A stretch of 64,000 bases of DNA from UBA6522 sp965262365 (GCA_965262365.1 OZ253541.1:2666001-2730000); one strand, 5' to 3'; shown: positions 1 to 9,595, counted from the first letter of the stretch. Numbers and translations: made by a program. Notes: generated from the letters alone by a model not told the origin.

Positions 1-41
1 GAGTACTAGCAACCGGCGGTTGACATGAGCATGGGAGATTC

Positions 42-1409
42 ATGGATCCGACCACGACCGTAGTTGACAGCCCCCTCGTGGCGCTGCTGGGTTTTCTGGG
101 CGTCATTGCCTTGTTGCTGTTTCTCATCGCGAAATGGCGGTGGCACGTCTTTCTCGCCTTGCTGATTCCCCTGCTCCTGTTCGGCATCATCCCCGGGGTC
201 GCCCGCAACAATTTCATCGACGCCTTCGAACGCGGCTTCGGTGCGACGCTGGGGTCCATCGGCGTGGTCATCGTGCTCGGCTCCGTCATTGCCGAGGCGC
301 TGCGGCACACGGGCGCGATCCAGACCATTACCCGCAGCATGGTGTGGGCGGTCGGCTCCAAACGCATGCCGCTGGCGCTCACGTTGACAGGATTCATTCT
401 GGGCATCGCGATCTTCTCTGACGTGGCCTACGTGATCCTGAATCCCCTGGTGCACTCGGCGGCAAAAATGATGGGGGTCACGGTCAGCGTCATGTCCATC
501 GGACTCGTGGGGTCGCTGCAGCTCACCCACGCCATCGTGCCTCCCACACCCGGCCCCCTCGCAGCCGCCGCGCTGGTGGGCGCCGATATCGGCAAGACCA
601 TCATCTTCGGCTCCATCGCGTGCCTGGTCGGTTCGCTCGCCGGCTGGATATGGGGCCAGTACATTGCCGGACCGAGAATCAAGACGCTGCCGGACGAGGA
701 GTTCGTGGGTGGGGATTTCCTGAAAGAGGAACCGGAGGGCGGATTGCCCGGCGTCGTGGGATCCTACGCTCCGATCCTGGTACCCATCGTACTGATCTCC
801 GCGCAGAGCGTTTCCCGGCTGTTCCTTGACGAAGACCATGTCATCCGCGCAGGCCTGGCCTATGTCGGCTGGCCGGTGATGGCGCTGAGCATCGGCGTAT
901 GGCTGTCCTACCGCAACATCAGGACACCGGAACACCGCAAGGCCGCCACGAACGCCTGGGTCGAGGACGGTCTCAGGGTGTCGGCGATGATCCTGGTGGT
1001 GACGGGGCTGGGCGGCTCCCTGAGCGAGATTCTCAAGGGCACACCCGCGGTGGAAACCATCGCCGGGTTTTTTGCCGCCTACGGCCTGCCGTCGATTCTC
1101 CTGCCTTTTGTCATCGGCATCATCGGCAACATGATCACCGGTTCCACCACCGTGGGCGTGATCACCGCCGCATCGCTGGTCGCGCCCATGCTCCCGACGC
1201 TGGCGCTCTCGCCGGAGGCGGCCATGCTCGCCGGAGCCAGCGGCTCGGTGATCATCAAGTACGTCAACTCCAGCTACTTCTGGGTGTGCACGTCCCTTAG
1301 CCGATTGCCGGTAAACGACGCCATATTCGGCTACGGCGGCGCGACCCTGGTGGGCGGCATCGCCTCCTTTGCGGCGGTGTGCCTGATGTGGTGGCTGGGA
1401 ATAATCTGA
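42..1409 (+). CDS. GntP-family gluconate/organic acid:proton symporter
   Basis: A 455-residue, strongly hydrophobic inner-membrane protein with about a dozen membrane-spanning stretches. Loops are Gly/Pro rich, as in GntP permeases (for example the VPPTPGPLAAA segment near residue 168 and the TGSTTVGVITAAS segment near 365). The family imports gluconate or related hydroxy acids with protons; the substrate cannot be read from the sequence. The ATG at 42 follows a GGGAG ribosome site at close spacing. The length is normal for the family. No sugar-acid kinase or regulator lies next to it, and the next gene is convergent, so context does not fix the substrate. Confidence 0.88.
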   Translation: MDPTTTVVDSPLVALLGFLGVIALLLFLIAKWRWHVFLALLIPLLLFGIIPGVARNNFIDAFERGFGATLGSIGVVIVLGSVIAEALRHTGAIQTITRSMVWAVGSKRMPLALTLTGFILGIAIFSDVAYVILNPLVHSAAKMMGVTVSVMSIGLVGSLQLTHAIVPPTPGPLAAAALVGADIGKTIIFGSIACLVGSLAGWIWGQYIAGPRIKTLPDEEFVGGDFLKEEPEGGLPGVVGSYAPILVPIVLISAQSVSRLFLDEDHVIRAGLAYVGWPVMALSIGVWLSYRNIRTPEHRKAATNAWVEDGLRVSAMILVVTGLGGSLSEILKGTPAVETIAGFFAAYGLPSILLPFVIGIIGNMITGSTTVGVITAASLVAPMLPTLALSPEAAMLAGASGSVIIKYVNSSYFWVCTSLSRLPVNDAIFGYGGATLVGGIASFAAVCLMWWLGII

Positions 1410-1486
1410 CGTGCGTGAGCGATGGACCGTGGCGATCCTCGACGAGGTGACGTTGCCACCGTTCGGTTCCAGTCAATCGCAGGGCG

Positions 1487-3727
1487 TCAAAAGCGAAACG
1501 TATAGCTCGCCTTGAGGCTGAGGTCCGACAGGGACTTGTCGAACGAGTTGTCCCGGTCGTAATCCTGCAAGTTATGGTTCAGCACCAGGTACGCCTCGCG
1601 GCCATCCTGCAGCACCCAGTGAAGGCGGCTGTTGATGCCTGCTTGTTCGGTCACGTTGTCGTATTGGACCAGGTTGATCCACGACACGTCCGAGTTGAAG
1701 GCAACCTCCGTGGTCAACTGGGCGAGTCGGGTGACAAAGGCCCCCTGCGGGAGCCTGATGTCATTCCAGTCGTAGGCGAGCCTGAACGTAAAGTGTTTCG
1801 ATGGCCGCCAGTCAACGTTTGTTGCCAGGTTGACGCGTTCCCCGCCGAAGAAGTCGCCCGAGCGATAGTCCACGCCGCCGGCCAGTTTCCGGTGACTGCC
1901 GGTGGAAGCCGAGACCACGTATTCTCCGTATGCATAACGCCCCTGGGGGATGATGACCTGACGCAACGTGTCCGAGGGGTCGCGGTGAATGCGGAACGGT
2001 CGAACCAGGACCTCATCGGTCGCCTGATATCGGACGCTGAGCCTGTCCCGGGACCGGCTCCCGATCTCCAGCGGGCTGATCGTGAAGACCTGCGTCTGCA
2101 GTCCGCCGTCCAGGAGTTCGATGCGCTGAGCGTCAATGCGTGCGGCGTAGGACACGATCGGCCCGCTTCGAAAAAAGTGCGCGTAGCCGAAATCCCCTGT
2201 CTGATCCCGAATTCCCGCCCGGTTGACGTAGCCGAGCGCCGGGTTGAAATTGCTCTGGATTTCCTTTGTCGCCAGCCCCCATCGCAATCCGGATCGATTC
2301 GGTGCCCGCAGTCCCAGGCCGAAGGCGCGGTCGTCCCCGCTCAGTCCCTCCGTATCGGACTGCAGGAACCATGCATCCGCCTCCAGCACGCGGCCGTTGC
2401 CCATTCGGCTGTTCAGATAGCGGAAGTCCGCGCCCGCAACCGAATTGCCGAGGTTGGTATTGGGATCCCCCTCCGTCACCATGATGCCGAGCGCGGACTC
2501 TCCCAGCATGCTCAGCGACGCACGGCCAGCAAAGACATCGCTGCTCTCGACGTCGCCGAATTGAGCCTGCCGTACGGCCAGCCCGCCAACGCTCCAGGGA
2601 CCAACTCGCCCGCTCAGCTTGCCTCCGTAGTCCAGGTCCACGGGCTGGCCCGAATCGCTGAGCCCCAGGCGCCGGGAGAAAAACGGCCTGCCGTTTTGTC
2701 GGCTGGACCCCGAGGTGGACCGGTTCACGTTGGATCCCTGGCCACCGATGCGGCCGAATTCGAAGATGTCGGTATCCTGCAGAAAGAACGCCCTCCGCTC
2801 CGGAAAAAAGAGATTGAATCGCGTCAGGTTCACCTGCCTGGAGTCGACTTCGGTGGCCGAGAAGTCGGTATTCAGCGTCAGTGCACCGTTCAGCGACGGG
2901 GTGACCTTGTAGAACAGATCCAGCGAGGGGCGCGTCATGGACGTATCGCCGGAAGGTTCGAAGACCCGGCGACGATTCAGGGCGACCGCGGGCACAACGT
3001 CGAGGCCGAGCCCCTGTTGCAGACCTGTAAGGCCTGTCGCCAGGCCGACGATGCTCGGGTTGTAGGAGCGATTACGGGAAACCCAGGTGATTTCCTCCCC
3101 CTTCCTGCGCACCGCGCGGGAAAAGTTGATGCCCCAGGTGTCGTTTTCCGGATCGAACGAGATCGACTTCAGGGGAATCGCAATCTCCGTGATCCAGCCG
3201 TCGGAGCCTGTGGTCGATGCGACGTCCCAGATCGTATCCCAGACCGAAAGGCTCTGGCTGACGTTCTGGTAGATCGATTCATGCTTGACGCCGTTGGCGT
3301 TGGTTTCGAACTTGTAGCCGCTGCGCCGGTCGTTGTAGGGCGACAAAACAACTGCGAGCCGGTCATCGTCACCGAGCCGCAACGACCGGTGCCGCAAGGT
3401 ACCGGCGGCGATCAGGTCGGGCTCGCTGTCCCAGAAGCGCCCGCCGATGTACAGCGCGACGTCGTCGTAGAGCAAGTATATCTCGGTACGTTCAGTCGGC
3501 TCGGCGCCCTCGATGGGCTGCGATTGATGAAAATCGTCGACGACGGCTGCCCGCGCCCAGACGGCGTCGTCCAGACGGCCATCGATCGCCGGCGGCGTGT
3601 CTGTCCGTACCATGCGGACGGACTTCATGACATCGGCCTCCGATCCCGCCTCCTGTGCCGCGCTCAAACCGGGCAGCGTGAACAGCGCGACGGCGCCCGC
3701 GGCCAACGCCGTGTGTGGAATCGTCAC
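1487..3727 (-). CDS. DUF5916 protein with N-terminal CBM9-like domain, probable outer-membrane barrel
   Basis: A 746-residue exported protein. Residues 1-25 form a signal peptide ending near SAAQ. Residues about 38-230 match the carbohydrate-binding family 9-like fold typical of this family (PPAIDGRLDDAVWA is characteristic). The rest is beta-rich DUF5916 sequence with alternating aromatic residues and a C-terminal SYTFRF, an outer-membrane barrel ending. Start is GTG at 3727, overlapping the lysS stop as GTGA, so it is probably translated by coupling to lysS. The role of DUF5916 proteins is unproven; surface binding of glycans or peptides is an inference. Placement behind lysS is unusual. 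Confidence 0.85.
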   Translation of the reverse strand: MTIPHTALAAGAVALFTLPGLSAAQEAGSEADVMKSVRMVRTDTPPAIDGRLDDAVWARAAVVDDFHQSQPIEGAEPTERTEIYLLYDDVALYIGGRFWDSEPDLIAAGTLRHRSLRLGDDDRLAVVLSPYNDRRSGYKFETNANGVKHESIYQNVSQSLSVWDTIWDVASTTGSDGWITEIAIPLKSISFDPENDTWGINFSRAVRRKGEEITWVSRNRSYNPSIVGLATGLTGLQQGLGLDVVPAVALNRRRVFEPSGDTSMTRPSLDLFYKVTPSLNGALTLNTDFSATEVDSRQVNLTRFNLFFPERRAFFLQDTDIFEFGRIGGQGSNVNRSTSGSSRQNGRPFFSRRLGLSDSGQPVDLDYGGKLSGRVGPWSVGGLAVRQAQFGDVESSDVFAGRASLSMLGESALGIMVTEGDPNTNLGNSVAGADFRYLNSRMGNGRVLEADAWFLQSDTEGLSGDDRAFGLGLRAPNRSGLRWGLATKEIQSNFNPALGYVNRAGIRDQTGDFGYAHFFRSGPIVSYAARIDAQRIELLDGGLQTQVFTISPLEIGSRSRDRLSVRYQATDEVLVRPFRIHRDPSDTLRQVIIPQGRYAYGEYVVSASTGSHRKLAGGVDYRSGDFFGGERVNLATNVDWRPSKHFTFRLAYDWNDIRLPQGAFVTRLAQLTTEVAFNSDVSWINLVQYDNVTEQAGINSRLHWVLQDGREAYLVLNHNLQDYDRDNSFDKSLSDLSLKASYTFRF

Positions 3728-5229
3728 GGTGCCTCGGGCTTGAGATGCGGAAAGAGAATGACGTCGCGAATGGAGGGCGAATCCGTGAGCAGCATGATCA
3801 GGCGATCGATGCCCAATCCGAGCCCGGCGGCAGGCGGCATACCGTACTCCAGGGCACGTATGTAGTCGTCGTCGAAGTACATCGCTTCCTCATCGCCCAG
3901 GGACTTGGCACGGGCCTGCTGCCGGAAGCGCTCGGCCTGGTCCTCCGGATCGTTCAGTTCGGAGAATCCGTTGGCCAGTTCGCGTCCCGCGATGAACAGC
4001 TCAAACCGGTCGGTAACGAGGGGGTCATCGTCGTTGCGCCGTGCCAGGGGCGAGACTTCGGCCGGGTACCGGGTGACGAAAACCGGACCCTCCAGGTGCC
4101 TTTCCACCGTTTTCTCGAACAACTCAATCTGCAGCTTGCCGGCGCCGTCCTCCGGCCGGTAACCGATACCGTCACGCTCGCAGGCCTCGCGCAACCGGTC
4201 CAGGTTCCGCAGATCGCCGGCGAGTTCCGGATTGTGGCGCACCAGGGCATCCTCCACGGTCAGCACTTCGAACGGACTGCCCAGATCGAGGGTCCGGCCC
4301 TGGTAGTCGACCTGCGCGGTTCCCAGCAGGGTCACGGCGGCCTCCCGCACCAGCGTCTGGGTCAGTTCGATGAGGTCTTCGAAGGCGGCGTAGGCCTGGT
4401 ACAGCTCCAGCATGGTGAACTCGGGATTGTGCTGCGTGGAGATGCCTTCATTGCGAAAACTGCGGTTAATCTCGTAGACGCGCTCCAATCCGCCCACCAG
4501 TAGTCGTTTCAGATAGAGTTCCGGCGCGATTCGCAGATACAGGTCCAGGTCCAGCGCGTTGTGATGGGTGGCGAACGGCCGGGCGATCGCACCGCCGGGG
4601 ATGGGATGCATCATCGGTGTCTCCACCTCGGCAAAGCCCAGCGCGTCGAGGAACCGGCGAACAAACCGCACCGTACGCGTTCGAATTTCGAACACCCCGC
4701 GGGTTTTCTCGCTCATCAGCAAGTCCACGTAGCGGCGCCGCAGCTTGAGTTCCCGATCGGCCATGCCGCGCCACTTCTCGGGCAGGGGCCGAAGCGATTT
4801 CACGAGCAGCCGCAGTTCTTCCACCCGAACCGAGAGTTCGCCGGTGCGGGTCTTGAACAGGTTCCCGGCGGCGCCCACGATGTCGCCCACGTCCCAGGTC
4901 TTGAAAGCCTGGTAGATTTCGGTCGAGACCCTGTCGCGCTCGATGAACAACTGGATCCGGCCGGATCGGTCCTGCAGATGGCAGAAGCTCGCCTTGCCCA
5001 TGACCCGCTTGCTCATCATTCGACCGCCCACGGACACCCGAACAGGCTCCGCCTCGAGCGACTCACCGGTGTGTCCCGAGAACTCCGCCTGCAGGGCGTC
5101 GGCCAGCGCATCCCGCCGGAAGTCGTTGGGGTAGGCTTCGCCGTCGTTGCGCAGCCGGCGCAGCTTCTCGCGCCGTTCCGCGATCAACCGATTTTCGGGC
5201 GCGCTGCCGTTTGCAGTGGATTCGTCCAT
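3724..5229 (-). CDS. lysS: lysyl-tRNA synthetase (class II)
   Basis: A 501-residue class II LysRS that charges tRNA-Lys in the cytoplasm. The N-terminal OB-fold anticodon-binding domain (about residues 60-165, including GRMMSKRVMGKASF) is followed by the class II catalytic core: motif 2 near EINRSFRNEGIS, and motif 3 in the C-terminal GLGLGIDRLIMLL. Length matches the family. It starts six bases downstream of the prfB stop, the classic prfB-lysS operon, and its TGA overlaps the GTG of the DUF5916 gene. Confidence 0.98.
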   Translation of the reverse strand: MDESTANGSAPENRLIAERREKLRRLRNDGEAYPNDFRRDALADALQAEFSGHTGESLEAEPVRVSVGGRMMSKRVMGKASFCHLQDRSGRIQLFIERDRVSTEIYQAFKTWDVGDIVGAAGNLFKTRTGELSVRVEELRLLVKSLRPLPEKWRGMADRELKLRRRYVDLLMSEKTRGVFEIRTRTVRFVRRFLDALGFAEVETPMMHPIPGGAIARPFATHHNALDLDLYLRIAPELYLKRLLVGGLERVYEINRSFRNEGISTQHNPEFTMLELYQAYAAFEDLIELTQTLVREAAVTLLGTAQVDYQGRTLDLGSPFEVLTVEDALVRHNPELAGDLRNLDRLREACERDGIGYRPEDGAGKLQIELFEKTVERHLEGPVFVTRYPAEVSPLARRNDDDPLVTDRFELFIAGRELANGFSELNDPEDQAERFRQQARAKSLGDEEAMYFDDDYIRALEYGMPPAAGLGLGIDRLIMLLTDSPSIRDVILFPHLKPEAP

Positions 5230-5235
5230 CGCGTG

Positions 5236-6331
5236 CTACAGACCCTGTTTCAGGCTTTCCTCCAGAAATGCGTCAATGGCGCCGTCCAGAATCGCGCCGG
5301 TGTTGCCGCTTTCAACCCCGGTTCGCAGGTCCTTGATCCTGGACTGGTCCAGAACGTAGGAGCGAATCTGGTTACCCCAGCCGATATCGGCCTTGCCCTG
5401 CTCCCGGGATTCCGCCTCCTCCCGACGCCGCTGCTGCTCGCGCTCATAGAGCTTCGCGCGGAGTTGCCCCAATGCCGCGGAGCGGTTCTTGTGCTGCGAG
5501 CGATCGTTCTGGCATTGAACCACGATCCCGGTGGGCAGATGGGTGATTCGCACCGCGGACTCGGTCTTGTTGACGTGCTGCCCCCCGGCGCCGCTGGCTC
5601 GATAGACGTCGACCCGCAAGTCAGCCGGGTTGATCTCGATTTCCACATCGTCCTCGATCTCCGGCGTCACGAACACCGCGGCGAAAGAGGTGTGGCGGCG
5701 GTGCCCGGCATCGAAGGGCGACTTGCGCACCAGCCGGTGAACGCCGGTCTCGGTGCGCAGCCAGCCATAGGCGTAGTCCCCCCGAAACAGCACGCTTGTA
5801 CTCTTGATACCCGCGACTTCACCGGGCGAGACCTCCAGGACTTCGCTGGCAAACCCGCGGCTCTCGGCCCAGCGCAAGTACATCCTGAGCAGCATTTCGG
5901 CCCAATCCTGGGCCTCTGTACCGCCTGAGCCCGCCTGAACGTCCAGGTACGCATTGTGGGCGTCCATCTCCCCGGAAAACATGCGTCGGAACTCAAGCTG
6001 CTGGATTTGCCGCTGGGTGGACGACAGTTCGTCGGCGATGTCGCGAAGGGTATCTTCGTCGTCTTCGGATTCCGCAAGGACCCGCAGTTCCTCCGCCTCT
6101 TCCAACGACCGGCTGATCCGGTCGAGTGCGTTCAGTGCGGACTGCAGGCCCGCCTGTTCCTTGCCCAGCGCCTGAGCCCGCTGCGGGTCGGCCCAGACAT
6201 CGGGATCTTCCAACGCACGCTCGACCGCTGCGAGGCGCTCCCGCTTGGCATCGTAGTCAAAGGTACCCCCTGAGGGAACCGCAACGCCCCTTCAGGTCGG
6301 CGATCTTAAAACCGATCTGGCCAAGTTCCAT
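5236..6331 (-). CDS. prfB: peptide chain release factor 2, +1 programmed frameshift
   Basis: RF2 ends translation at UGA and UAA. The zero frame opens with ATG at 6331 and reads 24 codons to an in-frame TGA at 6259-6257. A +1 slip on CTT continues into the long frame ending at 5236, giving about 364 residues, the normal RF2 length. The SPF stop-recognition tripeptide (in KSPFDAGHRRH) and the catalytic GGQ (SGAGGQHVNKTES) are present. Without the slip the long frame would have only an internal TTG (6213) and lose conserved N-terminal sequence. It heads the prfB-lysS operon. Autoregulation through the TGA is established for this family. Confidence 0.97.
6256..6271 (-). promoter_or_regulatory. 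prfB: prfB programmed +1 frameshift site
   Basis: Reading the minus strand, an internal Shine-Dalgarno-like AGGGGG (6271-6266) is followed by TAC, the slippery CTT (6262-6260), the TGA stop (6259-6257) and C. This matches the known bacterial RF2 recoding signal almost exactly. The frame before TGA and the frame after a +1 slip were checked by counting from ATG 6331 and into the long downstream frame. Confidence 0.96.
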
Positions 6332-6445
6332 GCGCTAGCGTCCCGGGGGGTGGATTGGCGCCGAATGATAGCGCAATCGCGGCCGGCATTCCGTACTGCC
6401 GGGTGCCTGCGCACATTACCTGCGTGTAAGACGAATCACCGCACG

Positions 6446-8149
6446 TCATGAACCGTTCGGCCGGACATGCTCCACGACCAGTTGAACCGACGGAGTGACG
6501 TGGTAGTCGTTGACATCAAGCCGGTACGCGAACCTCAGCCGATCGCCCGGTCGCCAGTCGCCCGGTTGCCGATTGAACGCGATGGCATCCAGCTTGATTC
6601 GGCTGCCTTCGGCGGCGACGGTCATTTTCAGATGCGCGTCGGCAACCACTCGCTGTCCGATCAGCCGAAACGTTCCCTCGAACAGCGGCTCCGGGAACCC
6701 CTGCCCCCAGGGGCCGGCGTCCCGCAACAGGGCTGCGACCTCGAAGGTCAGATCATTGGCCTTGAGTTCACCGTCCGTGAATACCCGCTCGGCGAAATGC
6801 TCGGGCCCGAGACGCTCCGTCCCCAGCGCTTCCATGGCGGTGCGGAATTCGGCGAACCCATCCCTGCGAAGCGTCAGGCCCGCGGCCATTGCGTGCCCGC
6901 CGAATCGCGACATGAGTCCCGGGTTTGCCGCATCTACATCCACCAGCGCGTCCCGCAGGTGAAAGCCTCGCACCGAACGCCCCGAACCCTTGAGCGCCCC
7001 GGAATCGCTGGGCGCAAAGGCGAACACGGGGCGATGGAATTGTTTCTTGATCCGCGAGGCAACGAGTCCCACCAGTCCTTCATGCCAGTTGTCCTGGAAC
7101 AGGCAAACCACCGGAGGCAAGGCCCGGGAATCGATCAGCTTCTCGGCGTTCAGATGCTCGAGCGCTTCCGAATCCATCTGCGCCCCGATCGCGCGGCGTT
7201 CCAGGTTGAGCTCATTCAGGCGGTTGGCGAGTTCCAGCGCCTCCTCGGAAGAATCCGTCATCAGGCACCGGACACCCACCTTCATGTCATCGAGTCGCCC
7301 CGCGGCATTCAGTCGCGGGGCGATCTGATAAGCCATGCGGCTGGCGGTGATGGCATCGTGAGGAATCTTCGCCACCTGGCACAGCGCGAGCACGCCCGCA
7401 CGGCAGTGGCCTGAGCGGATTCTCGCAAGACCCTGTTCGATCAGAATGCGATTGCTTCGATCGAGTCTTACCATGTCGGCCATCGTGCCGATGGCAACCA
7501 GATCGAGATACCGGGCAACCTGCCCGGCCATGCCCACCCTTTTGCCCAGGGCCGCCATGAGGTAAAACGCCACTCCGACGCCGGCGAGGCTCTTGCCGCC
7601 AAAGGAACCCCCGTCAAGATTCGGATTGACGATGGCATTTGCGCACGGCAATTCGGGTCCCGGCAGGTGATGGTCGGTGATCAGCACATCCATGCCGTAG
7701 TCCCTGGCCGCCGCAGTTCCGGCGATGCTGGTGATGCCGTTGTCAACGGTGAGGATGAGACTCGGCGATCCGCGCCTGATGTGTTCCACCGCCTCCGGAG
7801 TCAGGCCATAGCCGAGTTCGAAACGGTCAGGAATAAACACATCCACGGACTCGAAGCCGAAGTCCTGCAAGCACAGGCTCAGGAGCGCTGCGCCGGTCGC
7901 ACCGTCGGCGTCGAAATCCCCTGCGATCACCACGCGCCCCTGTCGATGGCGCAGCAACACTTCGACGCCGGCCTCCACCCCGTCGAACTCCCCCACCGGG
8001 CGCAGATTCCTCAGCGCGAGATCGAGCTCACGGGGAGAACGGATCAATCGCCGGGAGAATACCTGGCGAATGACGCGATGAGTCCCATCGGGCCATTCCC
8101 ACTGTTCGGACCCGGGTATCGGAGGCCGCTGGACGATCCTTGGCCGCAT
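6446..8149 (-). CDS. recJ: single-stranded-DNA-specific exonuclease RecJ
   Basis: A 567-residue DHH-superfamily 5'-3' exonuclease used in recombinational and mismatch repair. Metal-binding motifs are visible: DFDADG at about residues 78-83 and DHH at 159-161, followed by the DHHA1 region with SRFGGHAMAAGLTL near 410 and a C-terminal OB-like domain. Length is normal for gammaproteobacterial RecJ. It is divergent from the Mth938-like gene and 114 bases upstream of prfB in the same direction, a frequent gammaproteobacterial neighbourhood. Confidence 0.97.
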   Translation of the reverse strand: MRPRIVQRPPIPGSEQWEWPDGTHRVIRQVFSRRLIRSPRELDLALRNLRPVGEFDGVEAGVEVLLRHRQGRVVIAGDFDADGATGAALLSLCLQDFGFESVDVFIPDRFELGYGLTPEAVEHIRRGSPSLILTVDNGITSIAGTAAARDYGMDVLITDHHLPGPELPCANAIVNPNLDGGSFGGKSLAGVGVAFYLMAALGKRVGMAGQVARYLDLVAIGTMADMVRLDRSNRILIEQGLARIRSGHCRAGVLALCQVAKIPHDAITASRMAYQIAPRLNAAGRLDDMKVGVRCLMTDSSEEALELANRLNELNLERRAIGAQMDSEALEHLNAEKLIDSRALPPVVCLFQDNWHEGLVGLVASRIKKQFHRPVFAFAPSDSGALKGSGRSVRGFHLRDALVDVDAANPGLMSRFGGHAMAAGLTLRRDGFAEFRTAMEALGTERLGPEHFAERVFTDGELKANDLTFEVAALLRDAGPWGQGFPEPLFEGTFRLIGQRVVADAHLKMTVAAEGSRIKLDAIAFNRQPGDWRPGDRLRFAYRLDVNDYHVTPSVQLVVEHVRPNGS

Positions 8150-8211
8150 CTCTCACCGATCCAATGTTGCCCGCACGCGCCAGGGCGGCGTCGACGCGCC
8201 TGACGGCCGCG

Positions 8212-8217
8212 TATAAT
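8212..8217 (+). promoter_or_regulatory. perfect -10 box (TATAAT) upstream of the Mth938-like gene
   Basis: TATAAT lies 28 bases upstream of the proposed AUC start at 8246. A TCGACG at 8191-8196, 15 bases before it, could serve as a poor -35. Transcription would begin near 8223-8225, leaving a leader of about 20 bases that still contains the GGAG at 8236-8239. Confidence 0.45.
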
Positions 8218-8245
8218 CGCCCGGAATGCGCCAACGGAGCGGATC

Positions 8246-8614
8246 ATCAAATTCACCAGGGAAACCGCGGATACGCACCACGTCGCTGCCTGGCAGCGAG
8301 GCGGCGTGCGAATCGGGGAAGACTGGATTCGCACTCATTTCATCGTTTCCGCCGATGGAATCATACGCGACTGGCAACCGCCGGAGCCGGAGGAACTGGG
8401 CCCAGGCGACCTGGAACCGGCGCTGGCGTCAGAACCCGACATCGTCATCCTCGGCACCGGGGATACGTTTCTGAGGCCGAAGCTCGATCTGATGGGGCTC
8501 ATGGCGGCGCGCGGAATCGGCCTTGAGATCATGAGCACGCCGGCGGCGTGCAGGACGTACAACGTCCTGCTCCACGAGAGGCGTTCCGTGGTCGCAGCGC
8601 TGTTCATTCCCTAG
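8246..8614 (+). CDS. Mth938-like (DUF498/NDUFAF3-like) domain protein, probable AUC start
   Basis: A small cytoplasmic protein of the Mth938 domain family, identified by the IVSADGIIRDW strand and the C-terminal IEIMSTPAACRTYNVL-type segment (here LEIMSTPAACRTYN). Function in bacteria is unknown; the eukaryotic relative NDUFAF3 helps assemble complex I. The first canonical start is GTG 8306 (102 residues), but the same frame upstream reads IKFTRETADTHH.., matching the usual family N-terminus. ATC at 8246 sits six bases after GGAG and gives 122 residues, the usual length. No AUG/GUG/UUG is available there, so a non-canonical start is inferred. Confidence 0.75.
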   Translation: MKFTRETADTHHVAAWQRGGVRIGEDWIRTHFIVSADGIIRDWQPPEPEELGPGDLEPALASEPDIVILGTGDTFLRPKLDLMGLMAARGIGLEIMSTPAACRTYNVLLHERRSVVAALFIP

Positions 8615-8670
8615 CAGGCCCAAACTGCATTCGACCGGCGGCACTGGAGTCTTGACACGGCCGTCCGGCG

Positions 8671-9561
8671 TCAATTGGGCAGGTGACCACGAGGATCCAC
8701 CGGCGTGCCGTTGCGGCGAATCTCGAAGTGCACCTGGGGCTGGCGTTCGGGCCCCATGCCCATCCTGGCGATCACCTCGCCCTGCTCAACCGCGTCGCCC
8801 TCCCCGACTACAAGTTCATCATTGTGTCCGTAAGCGCTCAGAAACGTATCGTTGTGCTTGATGATGATGAGATTCCCGTAAGCCGCCAGACCGTCGCCAG
8901 CGTAAACCACCTGCCCGGCCGCCGAGGTCCGGATGTCCGCACCGAGTTGCCCACCGATGCCGATCCCGCTGCCGGTGCCTTGCGCGGCGCCATAGGGACT
9001 CACCACCGGCCCGCGAATCGGCCACTGCCACGTCGGCGACGGCAACACGGCGAGGGACGGTTGCTGCGCGGGCGGCGCCGGCGGTGGGGAAGGCACTGAA
9101 ACGGGCGCGGGAACAGGCGTCGAGGCAGTTGGAGCGGCCGTCTGCTGCCGGGGCGCGGGAGTCGCCGGACTCTCGGCACCGGAACCGGCCGGTACCGCAG
9201 GTGACCCTGTGACGGGCGGCTGGGTTGATCCAGGCTGTCGGGTTCCAGCCTGCGCGGAATCCGCCTGGCCTGAACTCGCCGCCGGCGCGGCGGGTGTCCG
9301 ACCGGCATTGGCGACCCGGGTTCCAGCCAACTCCGCCGGGGTCAGAAAAAGCCGCTGACCCACCAGTATCAGGTCGGGATTTTCAAGCCCGTTCCAGAGA
9401 ATCAGTTCGCGAACGTCGAGCTGGTAACGCCACGCGATGGAGAACAGCGTTTCCCCCGATTGCACGGTGTGGACGCGAGGCGCGAAATTCACCAGAGTCG
9501 GCGTGCAGGCCGTTACAAGGACCACGGCTATCAGCAACCGGAATGTACGTCGGATCCGCAT
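8671..9561 (-). CDS. nlpD: NlpD-like lipoprotein: LysM plus degenerate LytM/M23 domain
   Basis: A 296-residue lipoprotein. ATG 9561 gives a signal peptide with lipobox VTAC (Cys19). LysM follows (HTVQSGETLFSIAWRYQLDV..., about residues 30-75), then a long Pro/Ala/Gln/Ser linker and a C-terminal M23 domain (about 185-296). The M23 catalytic His/Asp motif is replaced by GIGIGGQLGADI, as in NlpD/EnvC amidase activators, so it is likely a non-enzymatic activator of AmiC at the septum. It follows yqaA and pcm, the normal order, but rpoS is not downstream. Confidence 0.92.
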   Translation of the reverse strand: MRIRRTFRLLIAVVLVTACTPTLVNFAPRVHTVQSGETLFSIAWRYQLDVRELILWNGLENPDLILVGQRLFLTPAELAGTRVANAGRTPAAPAASSGQADSAQAGTRQPGSTQPPVTGSPAVPAGSGAESPATPAPRQQTAAPTASTPVPAPVSVPSPPPAPPAQQPSLAVLPSPTWQWPIRGPVVSPYGAAQGTGSGIGIGGQLGADIRTSAAGQVVYAGDGLAAYGNLIIIKHNDTFLSAYGHNDELVVGEGDAVEQGEVIARMGMGPERQPQVHFEIRRNGTPVDPRGHLPN

Positions 9562-9595
9562 GCGCCTGACCAGGGGCGGACCCGCGGCCACTGAT

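Noticed and set aside
1410..1486. Bidirectional terminator between the GntP permease and the DUF5916 gene
   Set aside because: Only imperfect short complementarity is visible (GTGGC with GCCAC) and there is no T-tract.
1574..3865. A 763-codon open frame on the plus strand opposite the DUF5916 gene
   Set aside because: It is antisense to a gene with signal peptide and family motifs; its translation is rich in Arg, Gly and Pro without domains, as expected for a GC-rich shadow frame.
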